Source of the DNA: Ornithinibacter aureus
GTDB lineage: Bacteria > Actinomycetota > Actinomycetes > Actinomycetales > Dermatophilaceae
Direction: 5' to 3'
Assembly (NCBI RefSeq): GCF_009858245.1
Contig: NZ_VMSB01000001.1
Coordinates: forward strand, 1,178,001-1,242,000
Length of the DNA stretch: 64,000 nt
Shown here: in pieces, positions 51,693 to 61,351 of the stretch
Position numbering within the stretch: position 1 is the stretch's first letter
Layout of the letters: each line of letters begins with the position of its first letter
Translations under genes and position numbers: made by a program
The notes under the pieces: generated by a model
What the model saw: only the letters and a program-made list of their open reading frames with translations
What the model was told of the DNA's origin: nothing
Database searches by the model: none

Positions 51693-53279
51693 TCAGACGA
51701 GGTCGACCACGCGCACCGTCTCGGCGCCGATCGCGGCCTCGACCGACGTCACGACCTCGGCGGGGATCTCGTTGTCGAGGATCAGGGCGACGAGTGCCTT
51801 GCCGGTCTCGTCGTCGCGCGAGACCTGCATGCCGGCGATGTTGACGTTGGCGTCCCCGAGGATCTTGCCGACGGCGCCGATGACGCCAGGCCGGTCGACG
51901 TAGGAGAAGAACGCCATGTGCACGCTGAGCGGGATCTCGAGGTCGTAGCCGTTGATGCCGGTGAGCTTCTGCACCATCTTCGGTCCGGTGAGCGTGCCGG
52001 CGACCGAGAGGGTCGAGCCGTCGGCCATCGTGCCGCTGAGGGTCGTGACGTTGCGGAAGTCCTCGGAGACCTCCTCGGTCACCAGGCGCGACTCGCAGCC
52101 GAACTCCTTGGCGATGAGGGGGGCGTTGACGTAGGTGACGGGGTCCTCGGTGATGTCGGTGAACAGACCCTTCAGGGCTGCCAGCTGCCAGATCGACACG
52201 TCGTGGCTCGTGATCTCGCCGCGGGCCTCGACGTCGAGCTGCACCGGCACGGCCCCCGCGAAGGCGGTGAACACGCGGCCCAGCTTCTCGACGAGGTCGA
52301 TGCCGGGGCGCACCTCCTCGGCGACCGCGCCACCGGAGACGTTCACGGCATCCGGCACGAGGTCGCCACCGAGGGCGAGGCGCACCGACTTGGCCACGGC
52401 GACACCGGCCTTCTCCTGGGCCTCTTCGGTCGAGGCGCCGAGGTGCGGGGTGACGACGACCGACTCGTGGGCGAACAGGGGGCTGTCGGTGCAGGGCTCG
52501 GTGGCGAACACGTCGAGGCCGGCGCCGGCGACTCGACCCTCGGCGATGGCCTCGGCGAGCGCCTGCTCGTCGAGCACCCCCCCGCGGGCCGCGTTGATGA
52601 TGCGCACGCTGGGCTTGACCTTGGTCAGCGCCTCGGTGCCGATGAGGCCGATGGTCTCGGGGGTCTTCGGCAGGTGGATCGTGATGAAGTCGCTCTCGGC
52701 GAGCAGCTCGTCGAGGGTGACCAGGCGGGCGCCCAGCTGGCCGGCGCGCTGCACGGAGACGTAGGGGTCGTACGCGAGGATCTCGACGCCGAAGCCCTTG
52801 AGCCGCTCGGCGACCAGCTGGCCGATGCGCCCGAAGCCGACGATGCCGACCTTCTTCTCGAGCAGCTCGACGCCGCCGTACTTGCTGCGCTTCCACGCCC
52901 CGTTCTTCAGGGCCTCGTTGGCCGGAGCGATGTTGCGTGCGCAGGCGAGCAGCAGCCCGACGGCGAGCTCGGCAGCGGAGGTGATGTTGGAGGTCGGGGC
53001 GTTCACGACCATGACGCCGGCCTTCGTGGCGGCGGGCACGTCGACGTTGTCCAGACCCACGCCGGCGCGCGCGACGACCTTCAGGTTCTTGGCGGCTGCC
53101 AAGGCCTCGGCGTCGATCTTGGTGGCCGAGCGGATCAGCACCGCGTCGACGTCGGCGATGGCCGGGAGCAGGGCCGAGCGGTCGGCTCCGTCGACGTGGC
53201 GGACCTCGAAGTCGGGGCCGAGGGCGTCGATGGTGGCCGGGGACAGTTCTTCGGCGATGAGGACGACGGGCTTGCTCAC
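51693..53279 (-). CDS. serA: D-3-phosphoglycerate dehydrogenase
   Basis: First step of serine synthesis. The GTG at 53279 (VSKPVVLIAEELSPATIDAL) gives 528 residues, the usual long actinobacterial form: substrate/NAD domains with GIVGFGRIGQLVAERLKGFG, INAARGGVLDEQALAEAI, RVAGAGLDVFATEP and the catalytic His in TPHLGASTEEAQEKAG. An allosteric substrate-binding (ASB) domain follows at about 315-450, and a C-terminal ACT domain (FSYVDRPGVIGAVGKILGDANVNIAGMQ) senses serine. Start at 53318 would add 13 residues. It lies between the DedA-type gene and the leuB group, as in mycobacteria (serA-leuB). Confidence 0.96.
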   Translation of the reverse strand: MSKPVVLIAEELSPATIDALGPDFEVRHVDGADRSALLPAIADVDAVLIRSATKIDAEALAAAKNLKVVARAGVGLDNVDVPAATKAGVMVVNAPTSNITSAAELAVGLLLACARNIAPANEALKNGAWKRSKYGGVELLEKKVGIVGFGRIGQLVAERLKGFGVEILAYDPYVSVQRAGQLGARLVTLDELLAESDFITIHLPKTPETIGLIGTEALTKVKPSVRIINAARGGVLDEQALAEAIAEGRVAGAGLDVFATEPCTDSPLFAHESVVVTPHLGASTEEAQEKAGVAVAKSVRLALGGDLVPDAVNVSGGAVAEEVRPGIDLVEKLGRVFTAFAGAVPVQLDVEARGEITSHDVSIWQLAALKGLFTDITEDPVTYVNAPLIAKEFGCESRLVTEEVSEDFRNVTTLSGTMADGSTLSVAGTLTGPKMVQKLTGINGYDLEIPLSVHMAFFSYVDRPGVIGAVGKILGDANVNIAGMQVSRDDETGKALVALILDNEIPAEVVTSVEAAIGAETVRVVDLV

Positions 53280-53541
53280 GAAAGGAATCCTGCCTTCGGT
53301 GCTGCTGCGGTCGGTCATCCGCTGGAGGATGCGGGATGCCGTGGCCCGGACGGGCCGCGCACCTCACCGGGGCTCGGCGAGGCGGTCCGGCACGCCGCTG
53401 GGCCGGGAGTTCCATGATACGGGCAGCCCAGCATGTGGACTCCACTGCTCACTCTGTGACACGGGACGCATGCGGTCACCACGGCATCCAGCGGTGGGTC
53501 GAGGCGTTGCCGCCCACGAAACCGTGAGCCAACGCCGTGAC

Positions 53542-54015
53542 TCAGCCCCCGGCAGAGTCCGCAGGTGCCCGCTCGAGTCGGCGCGACACCACGACGATCG
53601 CCACCACCACGGCGACCGCCACGAGGGCCCACCACCAGTCCAGGTCGCCGAACCACGCGTCGAGCACCGCGAACCCGACGGTCGTGTACACGGTGGCCCA
53701 GAGCAGGGCACCCACGGTGACGGCGGGCAGGAAGCGGCTCTGCGGCATCCGCAGCATCCCGGCCGACGCGTTGATCGCCGTCTGCACCCCGACTGTGAGG
53801 AAGCCCAGCGCGACGGCCGGAGCCCCGAAGCGCCGGACCCACCCCTCGGCCCGGCGCACGATGGGGCGCTCCAGGTGGTCTGCGAAGCGCGACCGCCCAC
53901 CCCCGGCGCGCACACCCCGGCCGACCCAGTAGGTCGCGTTGCCGCGGATGAAGGCGCCGAGCCACAGCACCCCGAAGACCAGCCACACCGGCCAGCCCTC
54001 CACCCACGACTCCAC
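53542..54015 (-). CDS. Small DedA/VTT-like membrane protein
   Basis: 157 residues from a GTG at 54015. Four hydrophobic segments: WPVWLVFGVLWLGAFIRGNATYWVG, FGAPAVALGFLTVGVQTAINASAGML, RFLPAVTVGALLWATVYTTVGFAVL and WWWALVAVAVVVAIVVVS. The GNATYWVGR and AGMLRMPQSRF segments resemble the VTT (SNARE-associated) domain of DedA proteins, though it is shorter than the usual 200. DedA proteins act in undecaprenyl-phosphate recycling or membrane homeostasis; the role here is unknown. It lies upstream of serA with a 262-base gap, and downstream of the palindrome cluster. Confidence 0.75.
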   Translation of the reverse strand: MESWVEGWPVWLVFGVLWLGAFIRGNATYWVGRGVRAGGGRSRFADHLERPIVRRAEGWVRRFGAPAVALGFLTVGVQTAINASAGMLRMPQSRFLPAVTVGALLWATVYTTVGFAVLDAWFGDLDWWWALVAVAVVVAIVVVSRRLERAPADSAGG

Positions 54016-54144
54016 CCCTCGATCGTAGGTGTCCCGGCGGCTGCCCCTGCGCCGCGTCTCGCTGCCCCGGTCAGGGCACGACGTCGGATGCCGTGGGGAA
54101 GCGTTCGATGACCGCCGCCGGGTCGTCGACCACACGGCCCTGAC

Positions 54145-54200
54145 CTGCGGATGTGGGTGAAGATCGTCGGCTGGACGGCGCTTTTCACCCACATTCGCAG
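54145..54200. repeat. 17-bp inverted repeat, one mismatch
   Basis: Arms CTGCGGATGTGGGTGAA (54145-54161) and TTCACCCACATTCGCAG (54184-54200); only one position fails to pair, across a 22-base centre. Placed 27 bases before the larger palindrome at 54228. Confidence 0.75.
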
Positions 54201-54227
54201 GTGGGTGCAGGTGCCGACGGCACGGCC

Positions 54228-54292
54228 GAAACGAGTGAGCGCAACATGCCGCGTGCAGTTTCTGCAGGCGGCATGTTGCGCTCACTCGTTTC
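54228..54292. repeat. Palindromic repeat, copy 2: 65-base near-perfect hairpin
   Basis: Two 25-base arms (54228-54252 and 54268-54292) pair perfectly; after one G-G mismatch, a 5-bp inner stem TGCAG/CTGCA encloses TTT. The arm contains AGTGAGCGCAACATGCCG (18 bases), identical to the left arm region at 33646, so the two loci carry copies of one repeat family. It lies 36 bases beyond the ilvC stop. Confidence 0.85.
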
Positions 54293-54327
54293 AGACCCTC
54301 GCAGGAAGGGTCCGCAAGGACGCAGGG

Positions 54328-55449
<1,122 letters not shown>

Positions 55450-55962
55450 TCAGGCGGTGCGCAGGCTCCGGTCGGTGATGGATCGCGGGCCGCGACCGAT
55501 CGCGACGATCCCGGACTGCACGAGCTCCTTGACGCCGTAGGGCTCGAGGACGTCGAGCAGGGCGCGCAGCTTGTCGGTGGTGCCCGTGGCCTCGATGGTG
55601 AGCGACTCGGTGGCGACGTCGACGACCTTGGCCCGGAACATCTGCACCATCTCGAGCACCTGGCTGCGGGTGGCGGCGTCGGCACGCACCTTGATGAGCA
55701 TGACCTGGCGCTGGACGGCCGACGTCGGCTCGAGCTCGACGACCTTGAGCACCTCGACGAGCTTGTTGAGCTGCTTGGTCACCTGCTCGAGCGGGAGGTC
55801 CTCGACGTCGACGACGACGGTCATCCGCGAGACGTCGGGGTACTCGGTCTCACCGACGGCGAGGGAGTCGATGTTGAAGCCCCGACGGGAGAACAGCGCG
55901 GCGATGCGGGCGAGCACGCCGGGCTTGTTCTCGACGAGGACGGACAGGGTGTGCTTCGACAT
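55450..55962 (-). CDS. ilvN: Acetolactate synthase small (regulatory) subunit
   Basis: 170 residues from the ATG at 55962 (MSKHTLSVLVENKPGVLARIAALFSRRGFNIDSLAVG...), with an N-terminal ACT domain (GVLARIAALFSRRGFNIDSLAVG) and a C-terminal domain (QVMLIKVRADAATRSQVLEMV and VVDVATESLTIEATG). The ACT-domain Gly and Asn positions that mediate valine feedback are present. It is 14 bases after the ilvB stop. Confidence 0.96.
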   Translation of the reverse strand: MSKHTLSVLVENKPGVLARIAALFSRRGFNIDSLAVGETEYPDVSRMTVVVDVEDLPLEQVTKQLNKLVEVLKVVELEPTSAVQRQVMLIKVRADAATRSQVLEMVQMFRAKVVDVATESLTIEATGTTDKLRALLDVLEPYGVKELVQSGIVAIGRGPRSITDRSLRTA

Positions 55963-55976
55963 GGCAGTCACCGCTT

Positions 55977-57929
55977 TCAGTTCCGGGGGGAGCCCGAGGG
56001 GACTCCGTCGTGATCGGCATCGAGGTCCTGCTCGAGCGCCTCGGACTCCTCCCGGTCCCACTGCGGCGCGGTGTCGCGGGCGACCTGGATGAGGTCGTTG
56101 CTCACCCCGGCTGCGACCATCGGCCAGACCATCGCGTCGCGGTGGACGACGAAGTCGACGATGACCGGGCGGTCGTTGACGGCCATGGCGGCACGGATGG
56201 TGTCGTCGACGTCCTCGGGGCGCTCGCACCGGAACCCGGCGCAGCCGTAGGCGTCGGCGAGCTTGACGAAGTCAGGCACCCGCGAGCCCACCGAGGTGTG
56301 CAGGTCGGTGTTGGAGTAACGCTCGTTGTAGAACAGGGTCTGCCACTGGCGCACCATGCCGAGCGAGCTGTTGTTGATGACGGCGACCTTGATCGGGATG
56401 TTGTTGATGACGCAGGTCGCGAGCTCCTGGTTCGTCATCTGGAAGCAGCCGTCGCCGTCGATGGCCCACACGGTGCGGTCGGGCTCACCGACTTGGGCGC
56501 CCATCGCGGCCGGGACGGCGTAGCCCATGGTCCCGAGGCCACCGGAGTTCAGCCAGGCGTTGGGGCGTTCGTACTGCACGAACTGGGCCGCCCACATCTG
56601 GTGCTGGCCGACGCCGGCGACGTACACGGCCTCCGGGCCGACGATGGCGCTGAGCCGCTCGATGACGTACTGCGGTGCCAGAGAAGCCTCCTCGGGCTCG
56701 GTGTAGCCGACGGGGAAGGACTCCTTCCAGCCTGCGACCCGCTCGCGCCACTCGCTGTAGTCGCCGCCACGGCCCGCGTCGATGTCGGAGTCGACGGCCT
56801 CGGTGAGGTCGGTGATCACCGCCTTGCAGTCGCCGACGATCGGGACGTCGGCCCGCCGGTTCTTGCCGATCTCGGCAGGGTCGATGTCGGCGTGGATGAC
56901 CTTCGCGAACGGCGCGAAGGTCGACAGCTGGCCGGTGACGCGGTCGTCGAACCGGGCGCCGAGGGCGATGATGAGGTCGGACTTCTGGAGGCCGGTGACG
57001 GCCGAGACCGACCCGTGCATCCCCGGCATCCCGAGGTGGAGCGGGTGGCTGTCGGGCAGGGCCCCACGCGCCATCAGGGTGGTCACGACGGGGATCTTGC
57101 TCAGCTCGACGAAGCGGCGCAGTTCCTCGCTGGCCTCGGCTCGGATGACGCCGCCGCCCACGTAGAGGATGGGACGCTCGGCCGCGGCGATGAGGCGGGC
57201 GGCCTCACGGATCTGCTTGCCGTGGGGGCGGGTCACCGGGCGGTAGCCGGGCAGGTCGATGCGCGGCGGCCACGAAAAGGTGGTGCGGGCCTGGAGCGCG
57301 TCCTTGGAGATGTCGACGAGCACCGGGCCGGGGCGGCCGGTGGAGGCGATGTGGAAGGCCTCGGCGATGATCCGCGGGATCTCGTCGGCATTGGTCACCA
57401 AGTAGTTGTGCTTGGTGATCGGCATCGTGATGCCGCGGATGTCGGCCTCCTGGAAGGCGTCGGTGCCGATGGCGGCCGAGTTGACCTGACCGGTGATCGC
57501 GACGATCGGCACGGAGTCCATGTGCGCATCGGCGAGCGGGGTCACGAGGTTGGTGGCCCCGGGGCCGGACGTGGCCATGCAGACCCCGACCCGCCCGGTG
57601 GCGGCGGCATAGCCCTCGGCGGCGTGGCCGGCGCCCTGCTCGTGCCGAACGAGGATGTGCCGCACCTTGACCGAGTCCAGGAGCGGGTCGTACGCCGGCA
57701 GGATCGCCCCACCGGGGATGCCGAAGACGGTGTCGACGTCCATCGCCTCGAGGGAGAGCACGAGGCTCTGCGCACCGGTCACCTCGATCGGGGTCCGGGC
57801 GCGGGCCTGCTGCGCGACCTGCGCCGGGCTCGGGCTGCCGGGGCCACCGGAGCCCCCGGAACCGCTCGGGGTCGCGGCCGCGCTCTTGGCCATCGGGACA
57901 ACCGGGTTCGCCGGCCTCGTTTCGCTCAC
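55977..57929 (-). CDS. ilvB: Acetolactate synthase catalytic subunit
   Basis: ThDP-, Mg- and FAD-dependent enzyme forming acetolactate or acetohydroxybutyrate. 650 residues from the GTG at 57929 (ATG 57893 would remove 12). The N-terminal 50 residues are Gly/Ser/Ala/Pro-rich linker. The catalytic Glu is in [21 protein letters not shown], the ThDP motif [21 protein letters not shown] ends with NN, and [23 protein letters not shown] starts the fold. It is the first gene of ilvBNC. Its leader carries an attenuator at 57985-58076. Confidence 0.97.
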   Translation of the reverse strand: MSETRPANPVVPMAKSAAATPSGSGGSGGPGSPSPAQVAQQARARTPIEVTGAQSLVLSLEAMDVDTVFGIPGGAILPAYDPLLDSVKVRHILVRHEQGAGHAAEGYAAATGRVGVCMATSGPGATNLVTPLADAHMDSVPIVAITGQVNSAAIGTDAFQEADIRGITMPITKHNYLVTNADEIPRIIAEAFHIASTGRPGPVLVDISKDALQARTTFSWPPRIDLPGYRPVTRPHGKQIREAARLIAAAERPILYVGGGVIRAEASEELRRFVELSKIPVVTTLMARGALPDSHPLHLGMPGMHGSVSAVTGLQKSDLIIALGARFDDRVTGQLSTFAPFAKVIHADIDPAEIGKNRRADVPIVGDCKAVITDLTEAVDSDIDAGRGGDYSEWRERVAGWKESFPVGYTEPEEASLAPQYVIERLSAIVGPEAVYVAGVGQHQMWAAQFVQYERPNAWLNSGGLGTMGYAVPAAMGAQVGEPDRTVWAIDGDGCFQMTNQELATCVINNIPIKVAVINNSSLGMVRQWQTLFYNERYSNTDLHTSVGSRVPDFVKLADAYGCAGFRCERPEDVDDTIRAAMAVNDRPVIVDFVVHRDAMVWPMVAAGVSNDLIQVARDTAPQWDREESEALEQDLDADHDGVPSGSPRN

Positions 57930-57984
57930 TGCCGTTCACCGCTCTCTGGGGTTTGCCGCTTGCTCGCGGCCGTCGTCCGTGCAC

Positions 57985-58021
57985 AAAAAAACCCTCCAGC
58001 CCCACGGGGGACGACGGAGGG
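57985..58021 (-). terminator. Terminator hairpin of the ilvB attenuator
   Basis: On the minus strand CCCTCC pairs with GGAGGG (58016-58021 with 57992-57997), an inner CCCC/GGGG stem and short internal loop sit inside, and seven Ts follow (57985-57991). It is 56 bases before the ilvB start codon and directly after the leader hairpin, so it can end transcription in the leader. Confidence 0.88.
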
Positions 58022-58022
58022 A

Positions 58023-58050
58023 GCGCGTCTGCCTGATCGGTCAGACGCGC
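58023..58050 (-). promoter_or_regulatory. Leader (pause) hairpin of the ilvB attenuator
   Basis: Perfect 9-bp arms GCGCGTCTG (58023-58031) and CAGACGCGC (58042-58050) with a 10-base loop. The RNA 5' arm covers the last three sense codons of the leader peptide, so a ribosome stalled on the Val/Leu codons would prevent its formation. Confidence 0.8.
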
Positions 58051-58076
58051 CGTGAAAGTACGAGGACTCGGGCCAC
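58041..58076 (-). CDS. ilvB leader peptide (Val/Leu-rich)
   Basis: Eleven codons: (M)ARVLVLSRRV then TGA, from the GTG at 58076. Three Val and two Leu codons just before a hairpin and a U-tailed terminator are the hallmark of BCAA attenuation. It resembles the known Streptomyces ilvB leader pattern (RILVLGKRV-like). GACAGT at 58083-58088 stands 6 bases before the GTG and TTGACA (58106-58111) a further 17 bases upstream. Too short to be called by length. Confidence 0.85.
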   Translation of the reverse strand: MARVLVLSRRV

Positions 58077-58082
58077 CCCTGA

Positions 58083-58111
58083 ACTGTCCCCCGCCGGGGT
58101 GGTCGTGTCAA
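58083..58111 (-). promoter_or_regulatory. Promoter of the ilvBNC operon
   Basis: Minus-strand TTGACA at 58106-58111, 17-base spacer, GACAGT at 58083-58088, then 6 bases to the leader-peptide GTG. The -35 is a perfect consensus; the -10 is weak but matches the cimA leader. Confidence 0.6.
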
Positions 58112-58212
58112 CCGGCGAGACGGCCGATCCCACGATCCGGGAAGGTGACGTGCCTCACCCGCCGTGGGTGAGCGTCGTGGATGCCGGGGCGCCGCAGCCG
58201 CGCCCTCCGCTA

Positions 58213-58228
58213 GCGTTCACGCGAACGC
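58213..58228. promoter_or_regulatory. Inverted repeat upstream of the membrane protein gene
   Basis: GCGTTC (58213-58218), ACGC, GAACGC (58223-58228): perfect 6-bp arms 32 bases before the ATG at 58261, overlapping a possible -10 TAGCGT at 58211. Candidate operator. Confidence 0.45.
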
Positions 58229-58260
58229 CCTCACCCGCGGGCCGCGCACCAGGAGTCGAC

Positions 58261-59364
58261 ATGACCACCGAGGCAACCGTCGTCTTCGTCACCGTGGTGG
58301 CGCTGCGCTTCCTCGTGCCGTTGCTCATCCCGAAGTTCCCGCTGCCGGCCATCCTCGCGTGCCTGGTGATCGACGGTATCGACCAGACGATCTTCCAGAC
58401 GTTCGGGTTCGACCCGCCCGGGTACCAGAACTACGACAAGGCGATGGACGTCTACTACCTCGCCATCGCCTTCCTGTCCTCGATGCAGAACTGGACGCAC
58501 AGCGGGGCCGTGCGGATCTCCCGGTTCCTGTTCTTCTACCGGATGATCGGCGTGATGGCCTTCGAGCTGACCGGCACGCGGGCCCTGCTCCTCATCTTCC
58601 CCAACACGTTCGAGTACTTCTTCATCGCCTACGAGGTGATCAGGCTGCGCTGGGACCCGCGCCGGTTCAGCACGCGGTTCTGGATCCTCACCGCCGCCGC
58701 GATCTGGATCTTCGTCAAGCTGCCGCAGGAGTACTGGATCCACATCGCCCAGCTCGACTTCACCGACACCTGGAAGGAGGTGTCCTGGTTCGCCCCGCTC
58801 ATCATCACCGCCGTGCTGGTCGGGCTCGCCATCCTCTGGTTCGTCGTGCGTCCCCGCCTCCTGGCGCCGGACTGGGCCTGGCGCGTCGCCGCCGACCCGC
58901 TGCCGGAGGAGATCGACACCGCCGCCGAGCGCGACGCCTGGGTCGCGGCCAACGTCACGGTGTGGTCGTGGTGGACCCTGGAGAAGGTCGTGCTCATCGG
59001 CCTGCTGTCGACGATCTACGCCCGGATCCTGCCCGGTCTGGAGACCTCCGACCTGCGGATGTTCGTCGGCATCGGCTCCTACGTCGTCGTCAACTCGGCG
59101 ATCTCGCTGCTCGTCGCCCGTCGCGTGGGCAGCCGCGAGGGCCTCGCGGCCGCGTTCTTCGCCCGGTCGCTGACCAACATCGGGCTCGTCCTGGTGGCCA
59201 GGCTGATTCTCGGCGGCAACGCCCTGGACCTGGGTGCCACCGTGTTCTTCGTGCTCCTGCTCTCCCTGCTCTTCACGATGCACGACCGGTTCGCCCCGGT
59301 CGGCGCGGTGCGTGCGGAACACCACCGAGCCGACCCGAAGCCGGCACCCGCGGTCAGGGCCTGA
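58261..59364 (+). CDS. Multi-pass membrane protein of unknown function
   Basis: 367 residues from an ATG preceded by AGGAG (58249-58253). At least seven hydrophobic segments (FVTVVALRFLVPLLI, LPAILACLVIDGI, MIGVMAFELTGTRALLLIF, FWILTAAAIWIFVKLP, WFAPLIITAVLVGLAILWFVV, VVLIGLLSTIYARIL, GIGSYVVVNSAISLLVA, LGATVFFVLLLSLLFTM) separated by charged loops; a soluble stretch (about 200-225) lies in the middle. I do not recognise the family. It is divergent from ilvB, and the 3' end overlaps the aminotransferase gene by 11 bases in convergent orientation. No signal peptide and no enzymatic motif were found. Confidence 0.85.
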   Translation: MTTEATVVFVTVVALRFLVPLLIPKFPLPAILACLVIDGIDQTIFQTFGFDPPGYQNYDKAMDVYYLAIAFLSSMQNWTHSGAVRISRFLFFYRMIGVMAFELTGTRALLLIFPNTFEYFFIAYEVIRLRWDPRRFSTRFWILTAAAIWIFVKLPQEYWIHIAQLDFTDTWKEVSWFAPLIITAVLVGLAILWFVVRPRLLAPDWAWRVAADPLPEEIDTAAERDAWVAANVTVWSWWTLEKVVLIGLLSTIYARILPGLETSDLRMFVGIGSYVVVNSAISLLVARRVGSREGLAAAFFARSLTNIGLVLVARLILGGNALDLGATVFFVLLLSLLFTMHDRFAPVGAVRAEHHRADPKPAPAVRA

Positions 59365-60532
59365 GCGCCTCGGAGGGCTCTATCCGGCGCAGCCACCCGT
59401 GCGGGTCGGGTGCGGCGCCGGTCTGCACGGCGAGCAGCCGCTCGCGCAGTGAGGCCGTGACCGGGCCGGTGCCGCCGTCGCCGATCGTCCACTGCGCATC
59501 GCCGCGGCGCACCCGCCCCACGGGAGTGAGCACGGCCGCGGTGCCGCACGCGAACGCCTCCGTCATCGCCCCGGACCGGACGTCGGCCTCCCACTCGTCG
59601 ACGGAGATGCGTCGCTCCTCCACCGCGTACCCGAGGTCGCGGGCGATGGTGAGCAGGGAGTCGCGGGTGATGCCGGGCAGCAGGGTGCCCGTGAGCTCGG
59701 GGGTGACGATGCGCGGCACGTCCCCGCCGTAGACGAACAGCAGGTTCATGCCCCCCAGCTCCTCGATCCACCGCCGCTCGACGGCGTCGAGGAAGACCAC
59801 CTGGTCGCACCCGTGCTCGGCCGCCTCGGCCTGCGCGGCCAGTCCGGCCGCGTAGTTCGCCGCGCACTTCGCGGCACCGGTGCCACCGGGGGCGGCCCGC
59901 ACGAAGTGGTCGGCCACCCACACCGAGACCGGCGTCAACCCGCGGGGGAAGTAGTCGGCCGCGACGAACGCGGTGAGCACGAAGAGACATTCTTCCGACG
60001 GCCGGACGACGAGCTCGGGCTCGCTGGCGAACAGCAGTGGCCGGATGTACAGGGTGTGGCCCGGCGCCGTCGGCACCCACTCGTGGTCGTGGGCGACGAG
60101 AAGGTCGACGGCGTCGACGAAGACGTCGACGGGCAGCTCGGGCAGGCAGAGCCGGCGGGAGGACGCCCGGAACCGCTCGGCATTCGCCTCGGGTCGAAAG
60201 GCCGCGACCGACCCGTCTGCGCCGCGGTAGACCTTGAACCCCTCGAACACGGACTGGCCGTAGTGCAGCGCCGAGGTCGCCGGGTCGAGCACGAGCGGCC
60301 CGTATCGGTGCAGGCTTGCGTCCTGCCAGCCTCCGTCGCGGGTCCATCGGATCGTCAGCATGTGCTCGGAGAACACGCGGCCGAAGCCGGGCTCACGCAT
60401 CCGCTCCCGCCGCACGGCATCCGAGAGGGGTTCGCTGACCGGCTCGATCGTGATGGGCAGACCGCCAACCATCGGATGCCGGGTGCTCGCCTCGCGCTCG
60501 CTCCCGTGCGGCGCAGGGGTGGTCACGCTCAC
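59354..60532 (-). CDS. Second branched-chain aminotransferase-like protein
   Basis: 392 residues from a GTG at 60532. All BCAT elements are present: EPGFGRVFSEHMLTIRWTRDGGWQD, HYGQSVFEGFKVYRGADGSVAAFRPEANAERFR, GGTGAAKCAANYAAGLAAQ with the PLP Lys, LEGITRD-type LPGITRDSLLTIA. It differs from ilvE at 48861 (AAKCAANYAAG against AAKAGGNYASS), indicating an old paralogue or an acquired copy. The start overlaps the rraA-like stop as GTGA, so the two are translationally coupled. It probably transaminates branched-chain or related keto acids. Confidence 0.9.
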   Translation of the reverse strand: MSVTTPAPHGSEREASTRHPMVGGLPITIEPVSEPLSDAVRRERMREPGFGRVFSEHMLTIRWTRDGGWQDASLHRYGPLVLDPATSALHYGQSVFEGFKVYRGADGSVAAFRPEANAERFRASSRRLCLPELPVDVFVDAVDLLVAHDHEWVPTAPGHTLYIRPLLFASEPELVVRPSEECLFVLTAFVAADYFPRGLTPVSVWVADHFVRAAPGGTGAAKCAANYAAGLAAQAEAAEHGCDQVVFLDAVERRWIEELGGMNLLFVYGGDVPRIVTPELTGTLLPGITRDSLLTIARDLGYAVEERRISVDEWEADVRSGAMTEAFACGTAAVLTPVGRVRRGDAQWTIGDGGTGPVTASLRERLLAVQTGAAPDPHGWLRRIEPSEALRP

Positions 60533-61242
60533 GCCTCTGGCCCTCCTGTGGCCCCGGCCGCTGCGGCCTTCTCGGCGATGAGGGCGTCGATGCCGAACAC
60601 GGCGTCCAGGCCGGCGCCGTCCGCGAACGCCGCCTGCCACTCGTCCTCGTGGGCCCCGACGGCGCGGGCGCGCTCGACGACCTCGGCCAGTGCGCCGGCG
60701 CGCACCACGACGACGCCGCTGCGGTCGGCCCGCACGACGTCCCCGGGGTGCACGGCGACGCCGCCGCACTGGATCGGCACGTTGAGGGCCCCGGGACCGA
60801 CGTTCGAGCCGGTGGCCGGGTGTGCCCCACGGGCATGGACGGGCAGGCCCAGCGCCTCGAGCCCTTCGAGGTCACGAACGGCGGCGTCGGCGACGATGCC
60901 CGCACAGCCATTGGCCAGCAGCCGTCCACCGATGACGTCCCCGATGACCGCGGCATCCAGCCGACCTGCGCCGTCGATGACGAGGACGTCGCCCGGCTGC
61001 ACGAGGTCAGGTGACTTCAGGATGTAGAGGATGTCGCCCGGTGCCGTCCACAGGGTGACCGCAGGCCCACAGATCTCGGTCGCCGCCACCATCGGCCCGA
61101 TGCCGGGACCGACCACCGCGATGGGTCCGCCACCGTCGGCGATCTGGGTCGTGGGAAAGCGGGCGAGCTCGGCGACGAGCTCGGCGTCTGGACGAGGCGC
61201 CTCGGTGGTGATCGACCACGCCTGGGGGTGCCAACGGCTCAT
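60529..61242 (-). CDS. RraA-like protein (HMG/CHA aldolase family)
   Basis: 237 residues starting MSRWHPQAWSITTEAPRPD. FPTTQIADGGGPIAVVGPGIGPM near the N-terminus, LVIDGAGRLDAAVIGDVIGGRLLANGCAGIVADAAVRDLEGL in the centre (GG-R-DxxxD-type metal site) and AHPATGSNVGPGALNVPIQCGGVAVHPGDVVRADRSGVVVV are typical of RraA/HMG-aldolase. Such proteins are either RNase E inhibitors or metal-dependent aldolases and decarboxylases of oxo-acids; coupling to an aminotransferase suggests keto-acid metabolism. AGGAGG precedes the ATG. Confidence 0.85.
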   Translation of the reverse strand: MSRWHPQAWSITTEAPRPDAELVAELARFPTTQIADGGGPIAVVGPGIGPMVAATEICGPAVTLWTAPGDILYILKSPDLVQPGDVLVIDGAGRLDAAVIGDVIGGRLLANGCAGIVADAAVRDLEGLEALGLPVHARGAHPATGSNVGPGALNVPIQCGGVAVHPGDVVRADRSGVVVVRAGALAEVVERARAVGAHEDEWQAAFADGAGLDAVFGIDALIAEKAAAAGATGGPEA

Positions 61243-61351
61243 GCGGACCTCCTCATGGGGATCCCGGGCGGGGTATCCGCCCGGGCGGGCTCATCCTCGC
61301 CCCGGTGGCAGTGCCCGACAAGGGTTGAGCCACCCCGCGGACAGCACGCGC

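Larger units (their letters stand above)
54016..54327. other. Non-coding interval between ilvC and the DedA-like gene with several palindromes
   Basis: No gene supported. It contains two large inverted repeats (54145-54200 and 54228-54292) and a small perfect one (GTGCCG A CGGCAC at 54211-54223). It is downstream of ilvC in the direction of transcription and may include its terminator; no T-run was seen. Confidence 0.6.

Noticed and set aside
57655-58260. Extended N-terminus of the membrane protein through the ilvB leader
   Set aside because: The extension is antisense to ilvB and its attenuator; the ATG at 58261 has a clear ribosome-binding site.
60533-60769. N-terminal extension of the second aminotransferase
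   Set aside because: It would be an Arg/Gly-rich run antisense-like within the rraA-like gene; the GTGA overlap marks the real start.
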